A stretch of DNA of 64,000 nt from Deinococcus sp. AB2017081 (GTDB lineage Bacteria; Deinococcota; Deinococci; Deinococcales; Deinococcaceae): the NCBI RefSeq assembly GCF_034440735.1, contig NZ_CP140098.1, positions 1,605,501 to 1,669,500 of the forward strand, written 5' to 3'. This document shows, piece by piece, positions 10,676 through 19,451 of the stretch. Numbering within the stretch: position 1 is the stretch's first letter; every line of letters begins with the position of its first letter. The notes below the pieces were generated by a model. That model did not search any database and was not told where the DNA came from. It saw nothing but the letters and a program-made list of their open reading frames with translations. Position numbers and translations under genes: made by a program.

Positions 10676-11785
10676 GTGACTAGGGAAATACTTTTATATG
10701 ATGATAGTGCATTCATAGAGCTGAAGGACGATAAAAAGCCAATTATTCTGTGGGAGGAGAAGCAGAAGGAGATAGTTACAAGCGTAGTTGATTATAACTT
10801 GGACACGTTAGATACATTAATACGGAAGCAAATGATTGATCTTAAGCCTAAATACCAACGGAGATTTAGATGGGATGATCTAAGAAAGTCAAGGCTTATA
10901 GAGTCATTGTTGATGAATGTTCCTATACCACCTATATTTCTAAATGAGGACACTTATGGAAAGTATAGTGTGATTGATGGGAAACAGAGGTTAACCGCGA
11001 TATCCGACTTCTTGAATGACCGCTTCGATATCAAAGGTTTATACGTCTTCTCTGAACTGAATGGTAAGAAATTTTCCGAGTTTCCTGAAGATCTGCAAAC
11101 GGTGATTACCACTCGACCGACATTGCGCGCGATAATCATCTTACGTCAATCGGATCCTGATATTAAATTTGAGGTATTTGAAAGACTTAATACTGGGGGC
11201 GTCAAATTAAACGCGCAAGAACTTAGGAACAGTACATTCACTGGATCATTAAACGATCTTATTTTAGACCTCAGCGAAGATGCAAAATTCCATAGATTGT
11301 TAAGGATCACGGCCAAAAGCAAATCTACAATATATAAAGAAATGAAGGATGCCGAACTTGTACTCCGATTTTTCACATTTGTTGACAACTGGAAAAAATT
11401 CAGAGGTGGTGTGGCACGGACGATGGATGAATATATGGCTGAATTTAGACATTTGGATGATCAAAAAATTGAATCTATGAGGAGGAGATTTATTGAGAGT
11501 GTCAATAAGATTGAAATTGTATTTGGTGAAAATGCTTTTCGAAGGTGGAATCAGTCCACGGGGAAATGGAGGGCACCGATAATTGCCGCTTTGTACGATG
11601 CACAAATGATTGCGGTTGATAAGTTTCCATTAGAATATTTAGAAGATAATCGTGAGAAAATCGTCCTTGGTATGCAAGATCTCTTCAACGATGTCGATTT
11701 TCAAAAGAATATTAATGCTGCAATACCATCTTACTTCATCGAGAGGATCGAACGTGTCATTGATATGATTACTGAGGCTGGTTAG
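10676..11785 (+). CDS. DUF262 (ParB-like/GmrS-type) protein of a putative defence module
   Basis: About 369 residues. The core has the DUF262 signatures [33 protein letters not shown] (Asp101, Gly, Lys, Gln, Arg by this numbering) and [19 protein letters not shown]. These belong to the ParB/Srx-like nucleotide-using fold shared with GmrS-type restriction proteins; no DUF1524 nuclease half is attached. The GTG at 10676 is preferred because AGGGGG lies six bases upstream; the frame is open to TTG/ATG at 10622/10625, but those fall in a terminator hairpin. The gene is strongly AT-rich with rare codons for this genome, a sign of transfer. It is followed four bases later by the HEPN gene. Confidence 0.85.
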   Translation: MTREILLYDDSAFIELKDDKKPIILWEEKQKEIVTSVVDYNLDTLDTLIRKQMIDLKPKYQRRFRWDDLRKSRLIESLLMNVPIPPIFLNEDTYGKYSVIDGKQRLTAISDFLNDRFDIKGLYVFSELNGKKFSEFPEDLQTVITTRPTLRAIIILRQSDPDIKFEVFERLNTGGVKLNAQELRNSTFTGSLNDLILDLSEDAKFHRLLRITAKSKSTIYKEMKDAELVLRFFTFVDNWKKFRGGVARTMDEYMAEFRHLDDQKIESMRRRFIESVNKIEIVFGENAFRRWNQSTGKWRAPIIAALYDAQMIAVDKFPLEYLEDNREKIVLGMQDLFNDVDFQKNINAAIPSYFIERIERVIDMITEAG

Positions 11786-11789
11786 ATAG

Positions 11790-12503
11790 ATGGGTGCTGC
11801 TGCATCTCTACGCGAGGGCATCGCATTGGTTGACGCTCTAATTGGTTTAGAAAATACACATCAAGATCCGCCTCCTATGGCCGATATTGAGAAAGTAGCA
11901 GCACTGCGCGGTGCCGCCGTTGTACTTACGGTAGCAGCATTTGAAGATTATGTAAAACTACGTGTTCAAGAGGCGGTAAAATACATAAATACTCATATGT
12001 CCGACCATAGGACATATGACTTTAAAAGACTGCCTATAAAACTCTTAACAAGCCACTATTTTCTTACATTGCAATACGCGACAAGGGGAAATGGATACGA
12101 TGGAAAGAAGAGGGAAGATAGAATAGATGATATCCACACGGCGGCCATAGATATTGCAGCCAACCGGCTTGATCCTTTGGCATTTTCTAATACAGGCGGA
12201 AATCCGAATCCTGATACTGTCAGTGAAATGCTGAAGAACTTGGGAATCATTGATCCTTTCGCTCAAATCAAGCCAATTTATGAAACTATTACAACTACGC
12301 CGGTGGCAGAAACTTATATTAAAGATAAACTTGATTCGCTAATAAAAGTAAGGAATATCGTTGCCCATTCTGCTAAATCTGGTGGCATACCAAGAGCAGA
12401 TGTGCTGCAATTTAGACAGTTCGCCGAAAATCTAAGCGAAGCTCTAAATACTTTGCTGGATAAACATTGTGAAGCAATTGTTCTTTCGGCTCAAAAACCA
12501 TAG
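11790..12503 (+). CDS. HEPN-domain protein, putative RNase effector
   Basis: 237 residues, mostly helical. Near the C terminus is RNIVAH (Arg188-x4-His193), the Rx4-6H catalytic motif of HEPN ribonucleases, set in the usual LDSLIKVRNIVAHSAK context. The N-terminal helix GAAVVLTVAAFEDYVKLRV also fits MAE_28990/RiboL-PSP-type HEPN proteins. It starts four bases after the DUF262 stop, so translation is likely coupled. Composition is AT-rich like its partner. Family knowledge suggests an RNA-cutting toxin or abortive-infection effector controlled by the partner; the pairing is seen here, the function is inferred. Confidence 0.72.
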   Translation: MGAAASLREGIALVDALIGLENTHQDPPPMADIEKVAALRGAAVVLTVAAFEDYVKLRVQEAVKYINTHMSDHRTYDFKRLPIKLLTSHYFLTLQYATRGNGYDGKKREDRIDDIHTAAIDIAANRLDPLAFSNTGGNPNPDTVSEMLKNLGIIDPFAQIKPIYETITTTPVAETYIKDKLDSLIKVRNIVAHSAKSGGIPRADVLQFRQFAENLSEALNTLLDKHCEAIVLSAQKP

Positions 12504-12756
12504 TTTTATTATTTATGCATAACTATTAAATTAGTTTTTGCTTAACATATAAAGACTGTCGATTTTAAGTATACCTTCGATGTGGAGTAAGATGATTAAG
12601 CGTTCGCTTCATAAACAAAATTCAGTGACATCCCAACGTTAACGCATGGCACCACAAACATCCCCTGCCTTCGGCATATTCCTCGCTCCAGCCTTCGCTG
12701 CTGCGGGTGTACAGGCGGGCGGCGCGGGTGGCTGCCCTAATCCTGCCCGGCCTGGG
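12504..12756. other. Right edge of the AT-rich island, no gene
   Basis: AT-rich non-coding DNA up to about 12640, then an abrupt return to G+C-rich sequence. A weak hairpin (AACTA 12521-12525 with TAGTT 12532-12536 and following T residues) may end the HEPN transcript. No integrase, tRNA or direct repeat shared with the left edge was found by eye. Confidence 0.5.
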
Positions 12757-13308
12757 TCACACCTCGACGCCCCGGTAGATGTCATCCACGCGGAGCGTCA
12801 CGCTCAAACATGGCAGGTCAACGCTCTCCTCGACCACCTCGATCTGCCAGTCGTCGCCCACGCGGCGGTGGAACTCGACGCCGCGCGCCTCGCTGTCCAC
12901 GAGCAGGTAGCCCTGGAGGCTGCCTAGGCGGCGGTAGTCGCTGGCCTTGAACGACTCGTCCACGGCGCGGGTGCTGGCGCTCAGGATCTCCACGATCAGA
13001 CATGGTGCGGTCTCGACGTCTCCGGTCGAATCCGGATCGCACACCACGACAATGTCCGGCAGGTAATACCGCGGTCTGCTGTCGCGGTACACGCGGACTT
13101 TCAGGTCGCTGACGTGCGTCCAGCATGAACCGTTGTCGGTCGCTGGCAGGAACACGCGTTGGATGTTGGTGGAGATGCGGTTGTGGGGTCGGCTCGCCCC
13201 AGCCTGGGCGTACACGAAGCCGTCCACGAACTCCCACTTGCCGTCGCGCGGCCCGTTCCAGCGGAGGTATTCCTCCTCGGTCATGGTGCGGAAGGCGGAT
13301 TCCGTCAT
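12757..13308 (-). CDS. Uma2-family (DUF820) putative restriction endonuclease
   Basis: 183 residues of the Uma2 family, a PD-(D/E)XK nuclease-fold group abundant in cyanobacteria and Deinococcus and of uncertain role. Visible are the N-terminal MTEEEYLRW and GKWEFVDG, the catalytic Asp in YLPDIVVV and the Glu in CLIVEILSAST. The ATG at 13308 lies six bases after TACACT, indicating a leaderless start. G+C content is normal for the genome, so it is not part of the adjacent island. It is divergent from the P-loop kinase gene. Confidence 0.88.
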   Translation of the reverse strand: MTESAFRTMTEEEYLRWNGPRDGKWEFVDGFVYAQAGASRPHNRISTNIQRVFLPATDNGSCWTHVSDLKVRVYRDSRPRYYLPDIVVVCDPDSTGDVETAPCLIVEILSASTRAVDESFKASDYRRLGSLQGYLLVDSEARGVEFHRRVGDDWQIEVVEESVDLPCLSVTLRVDDIYRGVEV

Positions 13309-13391
13309 GGATTGAGTGTACCTGCGCTTCGTCCCTCCTTGGAACGCTCCTCAGCGACCCCGCTCGTTTCCCGTCCTGTACGCTGCGCCCC

Positions 13392-14036
13392 ATGCTCCTG
13401 CCACCGGAAGAACCGGCCTTCGGGCCGTGGACGGCCATGCCCGCGACGTCGCTGCTGGAGTCGTGGCGGGCGAAGCTCCCCGCGCCGGGCCTGCGGCCGG
13501 GGGTGGTGGCGGTGGACGGGCGTGGGGGCAGCGGGAAGTCCACGTTTGCGGCGGCACTCGCGCGGGCGGTGCCGGGGGCGGCGGTGGTGCACACGGACGA
13601 CCTCGCGTGGCACCACGCGTTCTTCGACTGGGCGAACCTGCTGCGGGATGGTGTGCTGGTGCCCGTCCACGCCGGACAGGCCGTGCAGTACCGGCCCCCG
13701 GCGTGGGACGCGCGGGGTCGCGAGGGCGCGGTGGTGGTGCCGGCCGGGTGCCCGCTGCTGGTCGTGGAGGGCAGCGGCGCGGCCCGGCGCGAGCTGATGC
13801 CGTGGACGGACGTGGTGGTGTGGGTGCAGACGGACACCGGACAGGCGAAGGCGCGGGCCATGGTGCGGGACGGGGGCACGCCGGAGGCCCTGACGTTCTG
13901 GGACGAGTGGATGGCCGAGGAGTTCCCCTTCTTTGCGCGGGAACGGCCGTGGGAGCGGGCAGACACGGTGGCGACGGGTGCGCCCGGGGTGGCCCATGAT
14001 CCGGCGGAGCAGGTGGTGGTGTCCGCCGGGAGGTGA
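13392..14036 (+). CDS. P-loop nucleoside/uridine kinase-like protein
   Basis: 214 residues with a Walker A VDGRGGSGKST near residue 45, followed by HTDDLAWHH, the kinase-style acidic pair, and PLLVVEGSGA at the second strand. This is the layout of uridine kinase-like small-molecule kinases; the substrate is not known. The ATG at 13392 follows TACGCT by seven bases with no ribosome binding site (leaderless). It converges on the long ATPase gene with a 41-base gap. Confidence 0.75.
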   Translation: MLLPPEEPAFGPWTAMPATSLLESWRAKLPAPGLRPGVVAVDGRGGSGKSTFAAALARAVPGAAVVHTDDLAWHHAFFDWANLLRDGVLVPVHAGQAVQYRPPAWDARGREGAVVVPAGCPLLVVEGSGAARRELMPWTDVVVWVQTDTGQAKARAMVRDGGTPEALTFWDEWMAEEFPFFARERPWERADTVATGAPGVAHDPAEQVVVSAGR

Positions 14037-14077
14037 GGGCCGGGGCGTGCGCTCCGCCCGGGGTCGGAAGACCGCGG

Positions 14078-17000
14078 TCAGTCCTCGCTGCGGCCCACGC
14101 CGGGGCGGGGTGGCGTGGGCGTCTTGAGGTACGTCTGCCGTTTGAGGATGGCGTCGACGAGGTGCAGGATCGCGGCGTTCACCTGATCCTGCCGTCCGGC
14201 CGACGCGGCGATGGACGCGACGAGCGGCTCGATGCTGGCGCGCAGGGCGTCCGGCAGGTCGCTGGGCGGTGCGGGTGGGGGCGGGGGGAGGGGCGTGGGT
14301 TCGGGCCGGGCCTGCGCGAGGGCGTGCAGGGCCCCGGAGAGGTCGGCGAGCACGGGGCCCAGGGTGTGGCCCAGCGCGTCGGCGAGGGCCTCGGGCGGCG
14401 GGGCGGCGGGCGCGTGGCCGAGGCCCTGGAGGCCGCTGGCGATGTCGGCGAGCTGCGCGACCATGCGCTGCCCGGTGTCGGTGTCGGCGCTGCCCATGCG
14501 GCGGTGGCGCAGGTAGTCCGCCCGGATCTGCGCCCAGCGCTCGGCCTCCACGGGGGTCAGGGTGCCGCGCAGTTCGGCCAGCTTGAGCAGGTTCTCCTCC
14601 GCGCCGGTCGTGAGGAGCTGCGCCTCGCCGCGGTAGTGGTCGGTGATGAGCTGGTCGAGTTCCGCGTCGTTCATGACGGGGGAGACCTTCTCGGCGAGTT
14701 TGGTCATGTTGCGGTAGCTGCCCTGCAGGCGGAAGGGCGGTTCGGTGCGGTACGCGTCGGCCTGCGCGGCGCTGGCGATGTACGCGGCGTTCACGCGGGC
14801 CAGCACGTCGCGCACGCGGATCACGCGCTGCAGGGTGGCGATCAGTTCGGCGGCCTCGGCGGCGGAGTACGTGTGGCTCAGGGGGCGGCCGGTCGTGTCG
14901 CGGCCCAGCGCGCGGTCGACCAGGGTGTACACGTCGTTCAGGTCGCGGGTGGCCAGGGGGGCCAGGACGGGGTTGCTCGTCAGGCTGTTCTCGATGTAGC
15001 TGAGCAGGAACGCGTCCTCCACGCCGCCCAGCACGTCGCCGAGGTTGTAGATGTCGGCGCGGTTGGCGAGCATGTCCGGCACGCGGAAGACCTCGCCGGA
15101 CTCGGTGTAGGGGTTGCCGGCCATGACGACCGCGAACTTGCGGCCGCGCAGGTCGTAGGTCTTCGTGCCGCCGCGCCACACGCCCTCGATGCGGCGGGTG
15201 CCGTCGGTCAGGGAGATGAACTTCTGCAGGAACTCCGGGTGCGTGTGCTGGATGTCGTCCACGTACAGCATGACGTTGTTGCCCATCTCCAGCGCGAGGT
15301 TCAGTTTCTCCAGTTCCTGCCGGCTGGTCGCGTCCGGGGCCTGCGCCGGGTCGAGCGAGCGCACCCCGTGCCCCAGCGCCGGGCCGCCAATCTTCATGAA
15401 GACGAGGCCCAGGCGGTTCGCCACGTACTCCATCAGGGTGGTCTTGCCGTAGCCGGGCGGTGAGATCAGCATCAGCAGGCCCATCAGGTCGCTGCGCTTG
15501 CCCTCCCCGGCGGTGCCCATCTGCTTGGCGAGGTTGTCGCCGATCAGCGGCAGGTACACGTCGTTGATGAGGCGGTTGCGCACGAACGACGTCAGGGGCC
15601 GCGCGCGGAACTCGTCCAGGCGCAGGGCCTCGCGCTCGTGGCGGATCACGTCCTGCCGGGCCGTGTGGAACGCGCGGAACGCGGGCACGAACTCGCGGCG
15701 GTGCACGTCCAGGCGGGCCAGGGTGTCGTCCACGGCCATGTCAAGCGTGCCGCCCACGATGCGGGGGTGTTCGGACAGCAGGCCCTCCACGCGGGCGTCC
15801 AGGGTCACGTCGCGGATCTCGTGGCGCAGGGCGTCGCCGCACAGCAGCAGCGCGGCGGCCTCCGGCACGAAGCGCGCGCGGGCCGCGAACTCGGGCGTGG
15901 CGGCCAGCGCGTCCAGCCAGTGCGTCACGAGCGCCCAGCGTCCGGCGGGGTCGCCCTCCAGTCCGGCCAGCGCCGCGCGGAAGCCGTCCCGCTGCCCCGC
16001 GGCGTCCAGGCGGGCCTCCAGCGCCGCGCGCAGCTCGGCGGCGGCGCGCGTGAAACCGATGACCGGCTGCGGCGCGTGCAGCTCGCCCACCAGGGACGCG
16101 GCGGCGTGGTGCACGTCGGCGGGCGTGTGCGGCAGGCCCCGCGCCCCAGCGTGGGCCGCGATGGCCGCGCCCAGGTCGGCGGTGGCGTCGTCCAGGGCGG
16201 AGGCGTGGCCGAACAGCTCGCGCATGGCGTGGGCGCTGGCGATCCGCGCGGCCCACGCGGCGTGATCGGCTCCGGGGTCGGCTCCCGGGTCGGCCCAGTA
16301 CAAGGCGGCCAGGGCGCGGGCGCGGGGCGGCCACACCAGCGGGCCGGCGGCGCGGCGCAGCGGCAGCAGGGCCCGCAGGATCAGCGCGGCGTCGTGGTCG
16401 TGGATGCCGGTCTCGTAGCCCTCGCGGTAGCGCGGCGCGGCGAACTCGCGCATGGTGCGCGCCCACGCGGCCGGGTCGGCGCTCGCACGGGTCAGGGCGT
16501 CCACGCCCAGGCCGCCCTCGCCGGTCTCGGCGGCGCGCAGCAGCTCGCCCGCGAGGTACTCGGCGCGCGGCACCTCCGGCGACTCGGACTCCACCGTGGC
16601 TCCCCACAGCGCCCGCTGGCCGTCCAGGGCGGGGTTGCGCAGGGGTTCGAGGTACTCGGTGCCGGTCAGGTGCACCGCGAGGCCGTCCGGGCGCGGCAGC
16701 AGCGTCAGGTCGAGGGGCTGGGTGTTCACGCTGAAGCGGTGGCGCGGGCCCAGGCGGATCACCGCGCCGCCGCCCTCGAACAGCTCGGCGCGGTCGCGCT
16801 GGGCGCGCACGGCCTGGTCGCGCGCGGCGGTCAGGCGGGCCTCGAGGTCGTCGGCCTTCACGCTGTCCTTCAGGTCGCGCAGGCGGCCGGCGAGGTCGCG
16901 CAGCTTCAGGATCAGCGGATCGCCCGCGAAGAAGGCGTTCAGCTCGTCGGGCGTGCCCAGGCGCTCGGTGCGGCGGCCCAGGCCCTCCAGGATGCGCGCG

Positions 17001-19363
17001 GCGGCGTCGGCCAGGGCCTGCGCGCGGCGCTGGCGGTCGTCGAGCAGCGCCTGCCGGTGCGCGCCCAGCAGTTCCAGCGTCTCCTCGCGCTTCGCGAGGA
17101 TGTCCGGCAGGAAGTCCTCGTGCTCGCCGAACTGCCCCTCCAGTTCCTCCAGCGTGACCAGCAGCCGCGCGAGCTGCTCGTCGGCGCGTTCGGGCGTGGT
17201 CGCCAGCGCCAGCGCGCCCGTCACCGCCTGCCCGTACAGCCCCAGCTGCGCGGCGAAGCCCGCCACCGCCTCGGCCGAGCCCAGGCTGCGGCGGCGCTGC
17301 TCGGTGCGGGCGCGCGCGCCGTTCACGCGGGCGTACAGCGCCGAGATCGTTTCCACGACCGCGGTGCGCTGCGTGGCGTCCTCGGCCGGCAGCGACGACA
17401 GCAGCTCCGAGAGGGTGTCGAGCTGCCCCGACAGCCGCCCCAGTGCCTCCAGCTCCGCCCCCAGCTCACGGGCCGTCCCGGCGGCCCCGGCACGGGCCTC
17501 CACGGTGCTCAGCTCCTCGCCCAGCGGCGCGAGGGCCCGGGGCCCCGCGAGGAACGCGCCGGTCGCCGCGCCCGTGCGCGCGTGGGCGTCCTGCACGGCG
17601 GCCGTCAGGGCGTCGATGGCGTCCGTGTCCACGTAGCGGCGCTCGCGCACCGTCAGCAGCCGGCCGCGCAGGGCCGACAGTTCCCCCAGCACGTCCACGA
17701 ACTCCTGGATGCGCGTCCACGCCTCCGGCTGCACGCGCCCCAGCAGCGAGCGCTGCGCCGCCGTGACCTCCGCGAGCGCCGCCTCCGAGGCCGCGCGGAT
17801 CGCCTGCACCTTCTCGAACTCGTCGAGCACCGCCTCGCCGGTCGCGGTGACCTCGTGCAGCAGCCCGCCCAGGTCGCCCACGTCGGGGGCGGTGAACCAG
17901 TGGTGCGTCTCGGGCAGGCGGCGCGTCGCGGCGGTCAGGCGGGCGTAGCGCTCGGCCGACACGTCCGGGTGCGCCATGCTCCGCGCGAGGTCGTACAGGT
18001 CGGACACGCCGCGCACGAGTTCCGCGTTGCCCACCCGGCCCAGGAACGTCGCGGCGGGCGGGCGCGCCGCGGCGAACTCGTCACTCACGAAGGGCGTGTG
18101 CCACACCTGCATCTGGTGCACGCGGGTGGCCTCGTCGCCCTCGGCGTGGAACAGCACCATGCGGCCGTCCGGCAGCGTGGCGCAGCCGTGCGCGAACAGC
18201 GGACTGCCCAGCTCGCGGCGGATCACGTTGTACACGAACAGCGCCGACCGCCCGCTCTCGCGCTCGTAGAATTCGTACAGCACGTCCTCGCCGTTCGGCG
18301 AACGCAGCGCCCGCCGGAACGCCATCCCCTGCATGGCCGCGTCGAAGGCGCGGTGCTCACCGCCCTGCAGGTAGTACCCGCCGGGGAAGATGATCCCGTG
18401 ATCCTCCGGAAGCTGGATGCACGCCTGCGTGATCGCGTCCAGCCGCACCACCCGCCGCGTGACGGTGTTGTACACCAGCCCGCGCCACACCGTCTCGCGG
18501 TACGGCAGCACCCGCAGCAGGATCAGCGAGCCCACGCGCGCGTACTCGAAGCGGGCGTCGTCGAGCGACTGCGTGGTGTCCTCGACCGGCTCGGCGTAGA
18601 TCCCCTGCCCGGTCTCGGTGTTGTTCTCGATCTTCACCGTCAGGTCGCCGCCGCTCGTCTCCACGAACAGCGTGTCCAGGATGTTCAGGTGCGGGTGCCG
18701 GCCGCTCACCTCCAGCTCGCGCCCGGCCCGCACCCACTCGAAGTCGAAGGGTGCGGGCGGCGCGAGCTCCCGCTCGCCGCGGGCGTCCACGTACGACGCG
18801 CCGCCCGCCGCCGGCAGCGACCAGCGGAACACCCGCATGTCGCTGCTGCGCGCCCCGATCTGGAACGCCGCGAGCAGCCACCCGCCCTGCACGGTCAGCT
18901 GCAGCAGCCGCGCGTCCTTGTAATACGCGTACAGCTCCTCGAAATCCCGCACGAAGGTGGGGTCGGCCAGGAACGACCCGGCCAGCTCCACCGGCTGCAC
19001 GTCGTACCCGCCGTCCACCTCGACCAGGCGGTGCAGGGCGAACACGTCCTCCCGGCGCGTCTGCGCCTTGAGGCCCAGGAACACGTTGAAGCCGAAGCAC
19101 AGCATGTCGCCCACGCCCACGATGTCGCGGCCCACGCTGTTGTGCTCGGTGCGGATGCGTACGCGGCCCGCCAGGGTCATGCCGCTGCGGCCGAACTCCG
19201 CGATCCGGCGGGCGTTCAGGTCGTCCGCCACGCCCTGCACCCGCTCGGCCAGGGCGCTCAGCCGCCGGCGCAGCACCTCGTACGCGCCGCCCTGCGCCAC
19301 GGCCTGGTCGGTGGCGGCCTCGGGGGCGGGGGTCGCGGCGGGTGGGGCGGTCGGTTCGGTCAT
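14078..19363 (-). CDS. Giant AAA ATPase (DUF3686 'DNA repair ATPase' type)
   Basis: 1761 residues. The N-terminal 500 residues form a mixed, beta-rich region like the DUF3686 part of so-called DNA repair ATPases. The middle is alpha-helical and coiled-coil-prone. A single AAA domain lies near residues 1280-1450, with Walker A SPPGYGKTT (about 1298-1306; Ser replaces the first Gly) and Walker B NVMLYVDDIQ. The C-terminal 150 residues are Pro/Ala-rich. It is the last gene of an operon with the flotillin (88 bases upstream) and the NfeD-like protein, suggesting action at a membrane microdomain. A role in DNA repair is only a family label. Confidence 0.82.
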   Translation of the reverse strand: MTEPTAPPAATPAPEAATDQAVAQGGAYEVLRRRLSALAERVQGVADDLNARRIAEFGRSGMTLAGRVRIRTEHNSVGRDIVGVGDMLCFGFNVFLGLKAQTRREDVFALHRLVEVDGGYDVQPVELAGSFLADPTFVRDFEELYAYYKDARLLQLTVQGGWLLAAFQIGARSSDMRVFRWSLPAAGGASYVDARGERELAPPAPFDFEWVRAGRELEVSGRHPHLNILDTLFVETSGGDLTVKIENNTETGQGIYAEPVEDTTQSLDDARFEYARVGSLILLRVLPYRETVWRGLVYNTVTRRVVRLDAITQACIQLPEDHGIIFPGGYYLQGGEHRAFDAAMQGMAFRRALRSPNGEDVLYEFYERESGRSALFVYNVIRRELGSPLFAHGCATLPDGRMVLFHAEGDEATRVHQMQVWHTPFVSDEFAAARPPAATFLGRVGNAELVRGVSDLYDLARSMAHPDVSAERYARLTAATRRLPETHHWFTAPDVGDLGGLLHEVTATGEAVLDEFEKVQAIRAASEAALAEVTAAQRSLLGRVQPEAWTRIQEFVDVLGELSALRGRLLTVRERRYVDTDAIDALTAAVQDAHARTGAATGAFLAGPRALAPLGEELSTVEARAGAAGTARELGAELEALGRLSGQLDTLSELLSSLPAEDATQRTAVVETISALYARVNGARARTEQRRRSLGSAEAVAGFAAQLGLYGQAVTGALALATTPERADEQLARLLVTLEELEGQFGEHEDFLPDILAKREETLELLGAHRQALLDDRQRRAQALADAAARILEGLGRRTERLGTPDELNAFFAGDPLILKLRDLAGRLRDLKDSVKADDLEARLTAARDQAVRAQRDRAELFEGGGAVIRLGPRHRFSVNTQPLDLTLLPRPDGLAVHLTGTEYLEPLRNPALDGQRALWGATVESESPEVPRAEYLAGELLRAAETGEGGLGVDALTRASADPAAWARTMREFAAPRYREGYETGIHDHDAALILRALLPLRRAAGPLVWPPRARALAALYWADPGADPGADHAAWAARIASAHAMRELFGHASALDDATADLGAAIAAHAGARGLPHTPADVHHAAASLVGELHAPQPVIGFTRAAAELRAALEARLDAAGQRDGFRAALAGLEGDPAGRWALVTHWLDALAATPEFAARARFVPEAAALLLCGDALRHEIRDVTLDARVEGLLSEHPRIVGGTLDMAVDDTLARLDVHRREFVPAFRAFHTARQDVIRHEREALRLDEFRARPLTSFVRNRLINDVYLPLIGDNLAKQMGTAGEGKRSDLMGLLMLISPPGYGKTTLMEYVANRLGLVFMKIGGPALGHGVRSLDPAQAPDATSRQELEKLNLALEMGNNVMLYVDDIQHTHPEFLQKFISLTDGTRRIEGVWRGGTKTYDLRGRKFAVVMAGNPYTESGEVFRVPDMLANRADIYNLGDVLGGVEDAFLLSYIENSLTSNPVLAPLATRDLNDVYTLVDRALGRDTTGRPLSHTYSAAEAAELIATLQRVIRVRDVLARVNAAYIASAAQADAYRTEPPFRLQGSYRNMTKLAEKVSPVMNDAELDQLITDHYRGEAQLLTTGAEENLLKLAELRGTLTPVEAERWAQIRADYLRHRRMGSADTDTGQRMVAQLADIASGLQGLGHAPAAPPPEALADALGHTLGPVLADLSGALHALAQARPEPTPLPPPPPAPPSDLPDALRASIEPLVASIAASAGRQDQVNAAILHLVDAILKRQTYLKTPTPPRPGVGRSED

Positions 19364-19451
19364 GGTGATCCTCGGGTGGGGGAGGGGCGGGAGCGGGGCG
19401 GGTCGGCCCGCCGGCCCACGGTCGGCTCCGCGGGCCGGGGATGGCCGGTCC

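Noticed and set aside
10577..12756. Prophage or integrative element carrying the AT-rich genes
   Set aside because: No integrase, transposase, terminal inverted repeats or duplicated attachment site were visible; only the two genes and flanking AT-rich DNA.
12646..12927. 93-codon frame opposite the Uma2 gene
   Set aside because: Mostly antisense to Uma2, with no ribosome site or recognisable protein.
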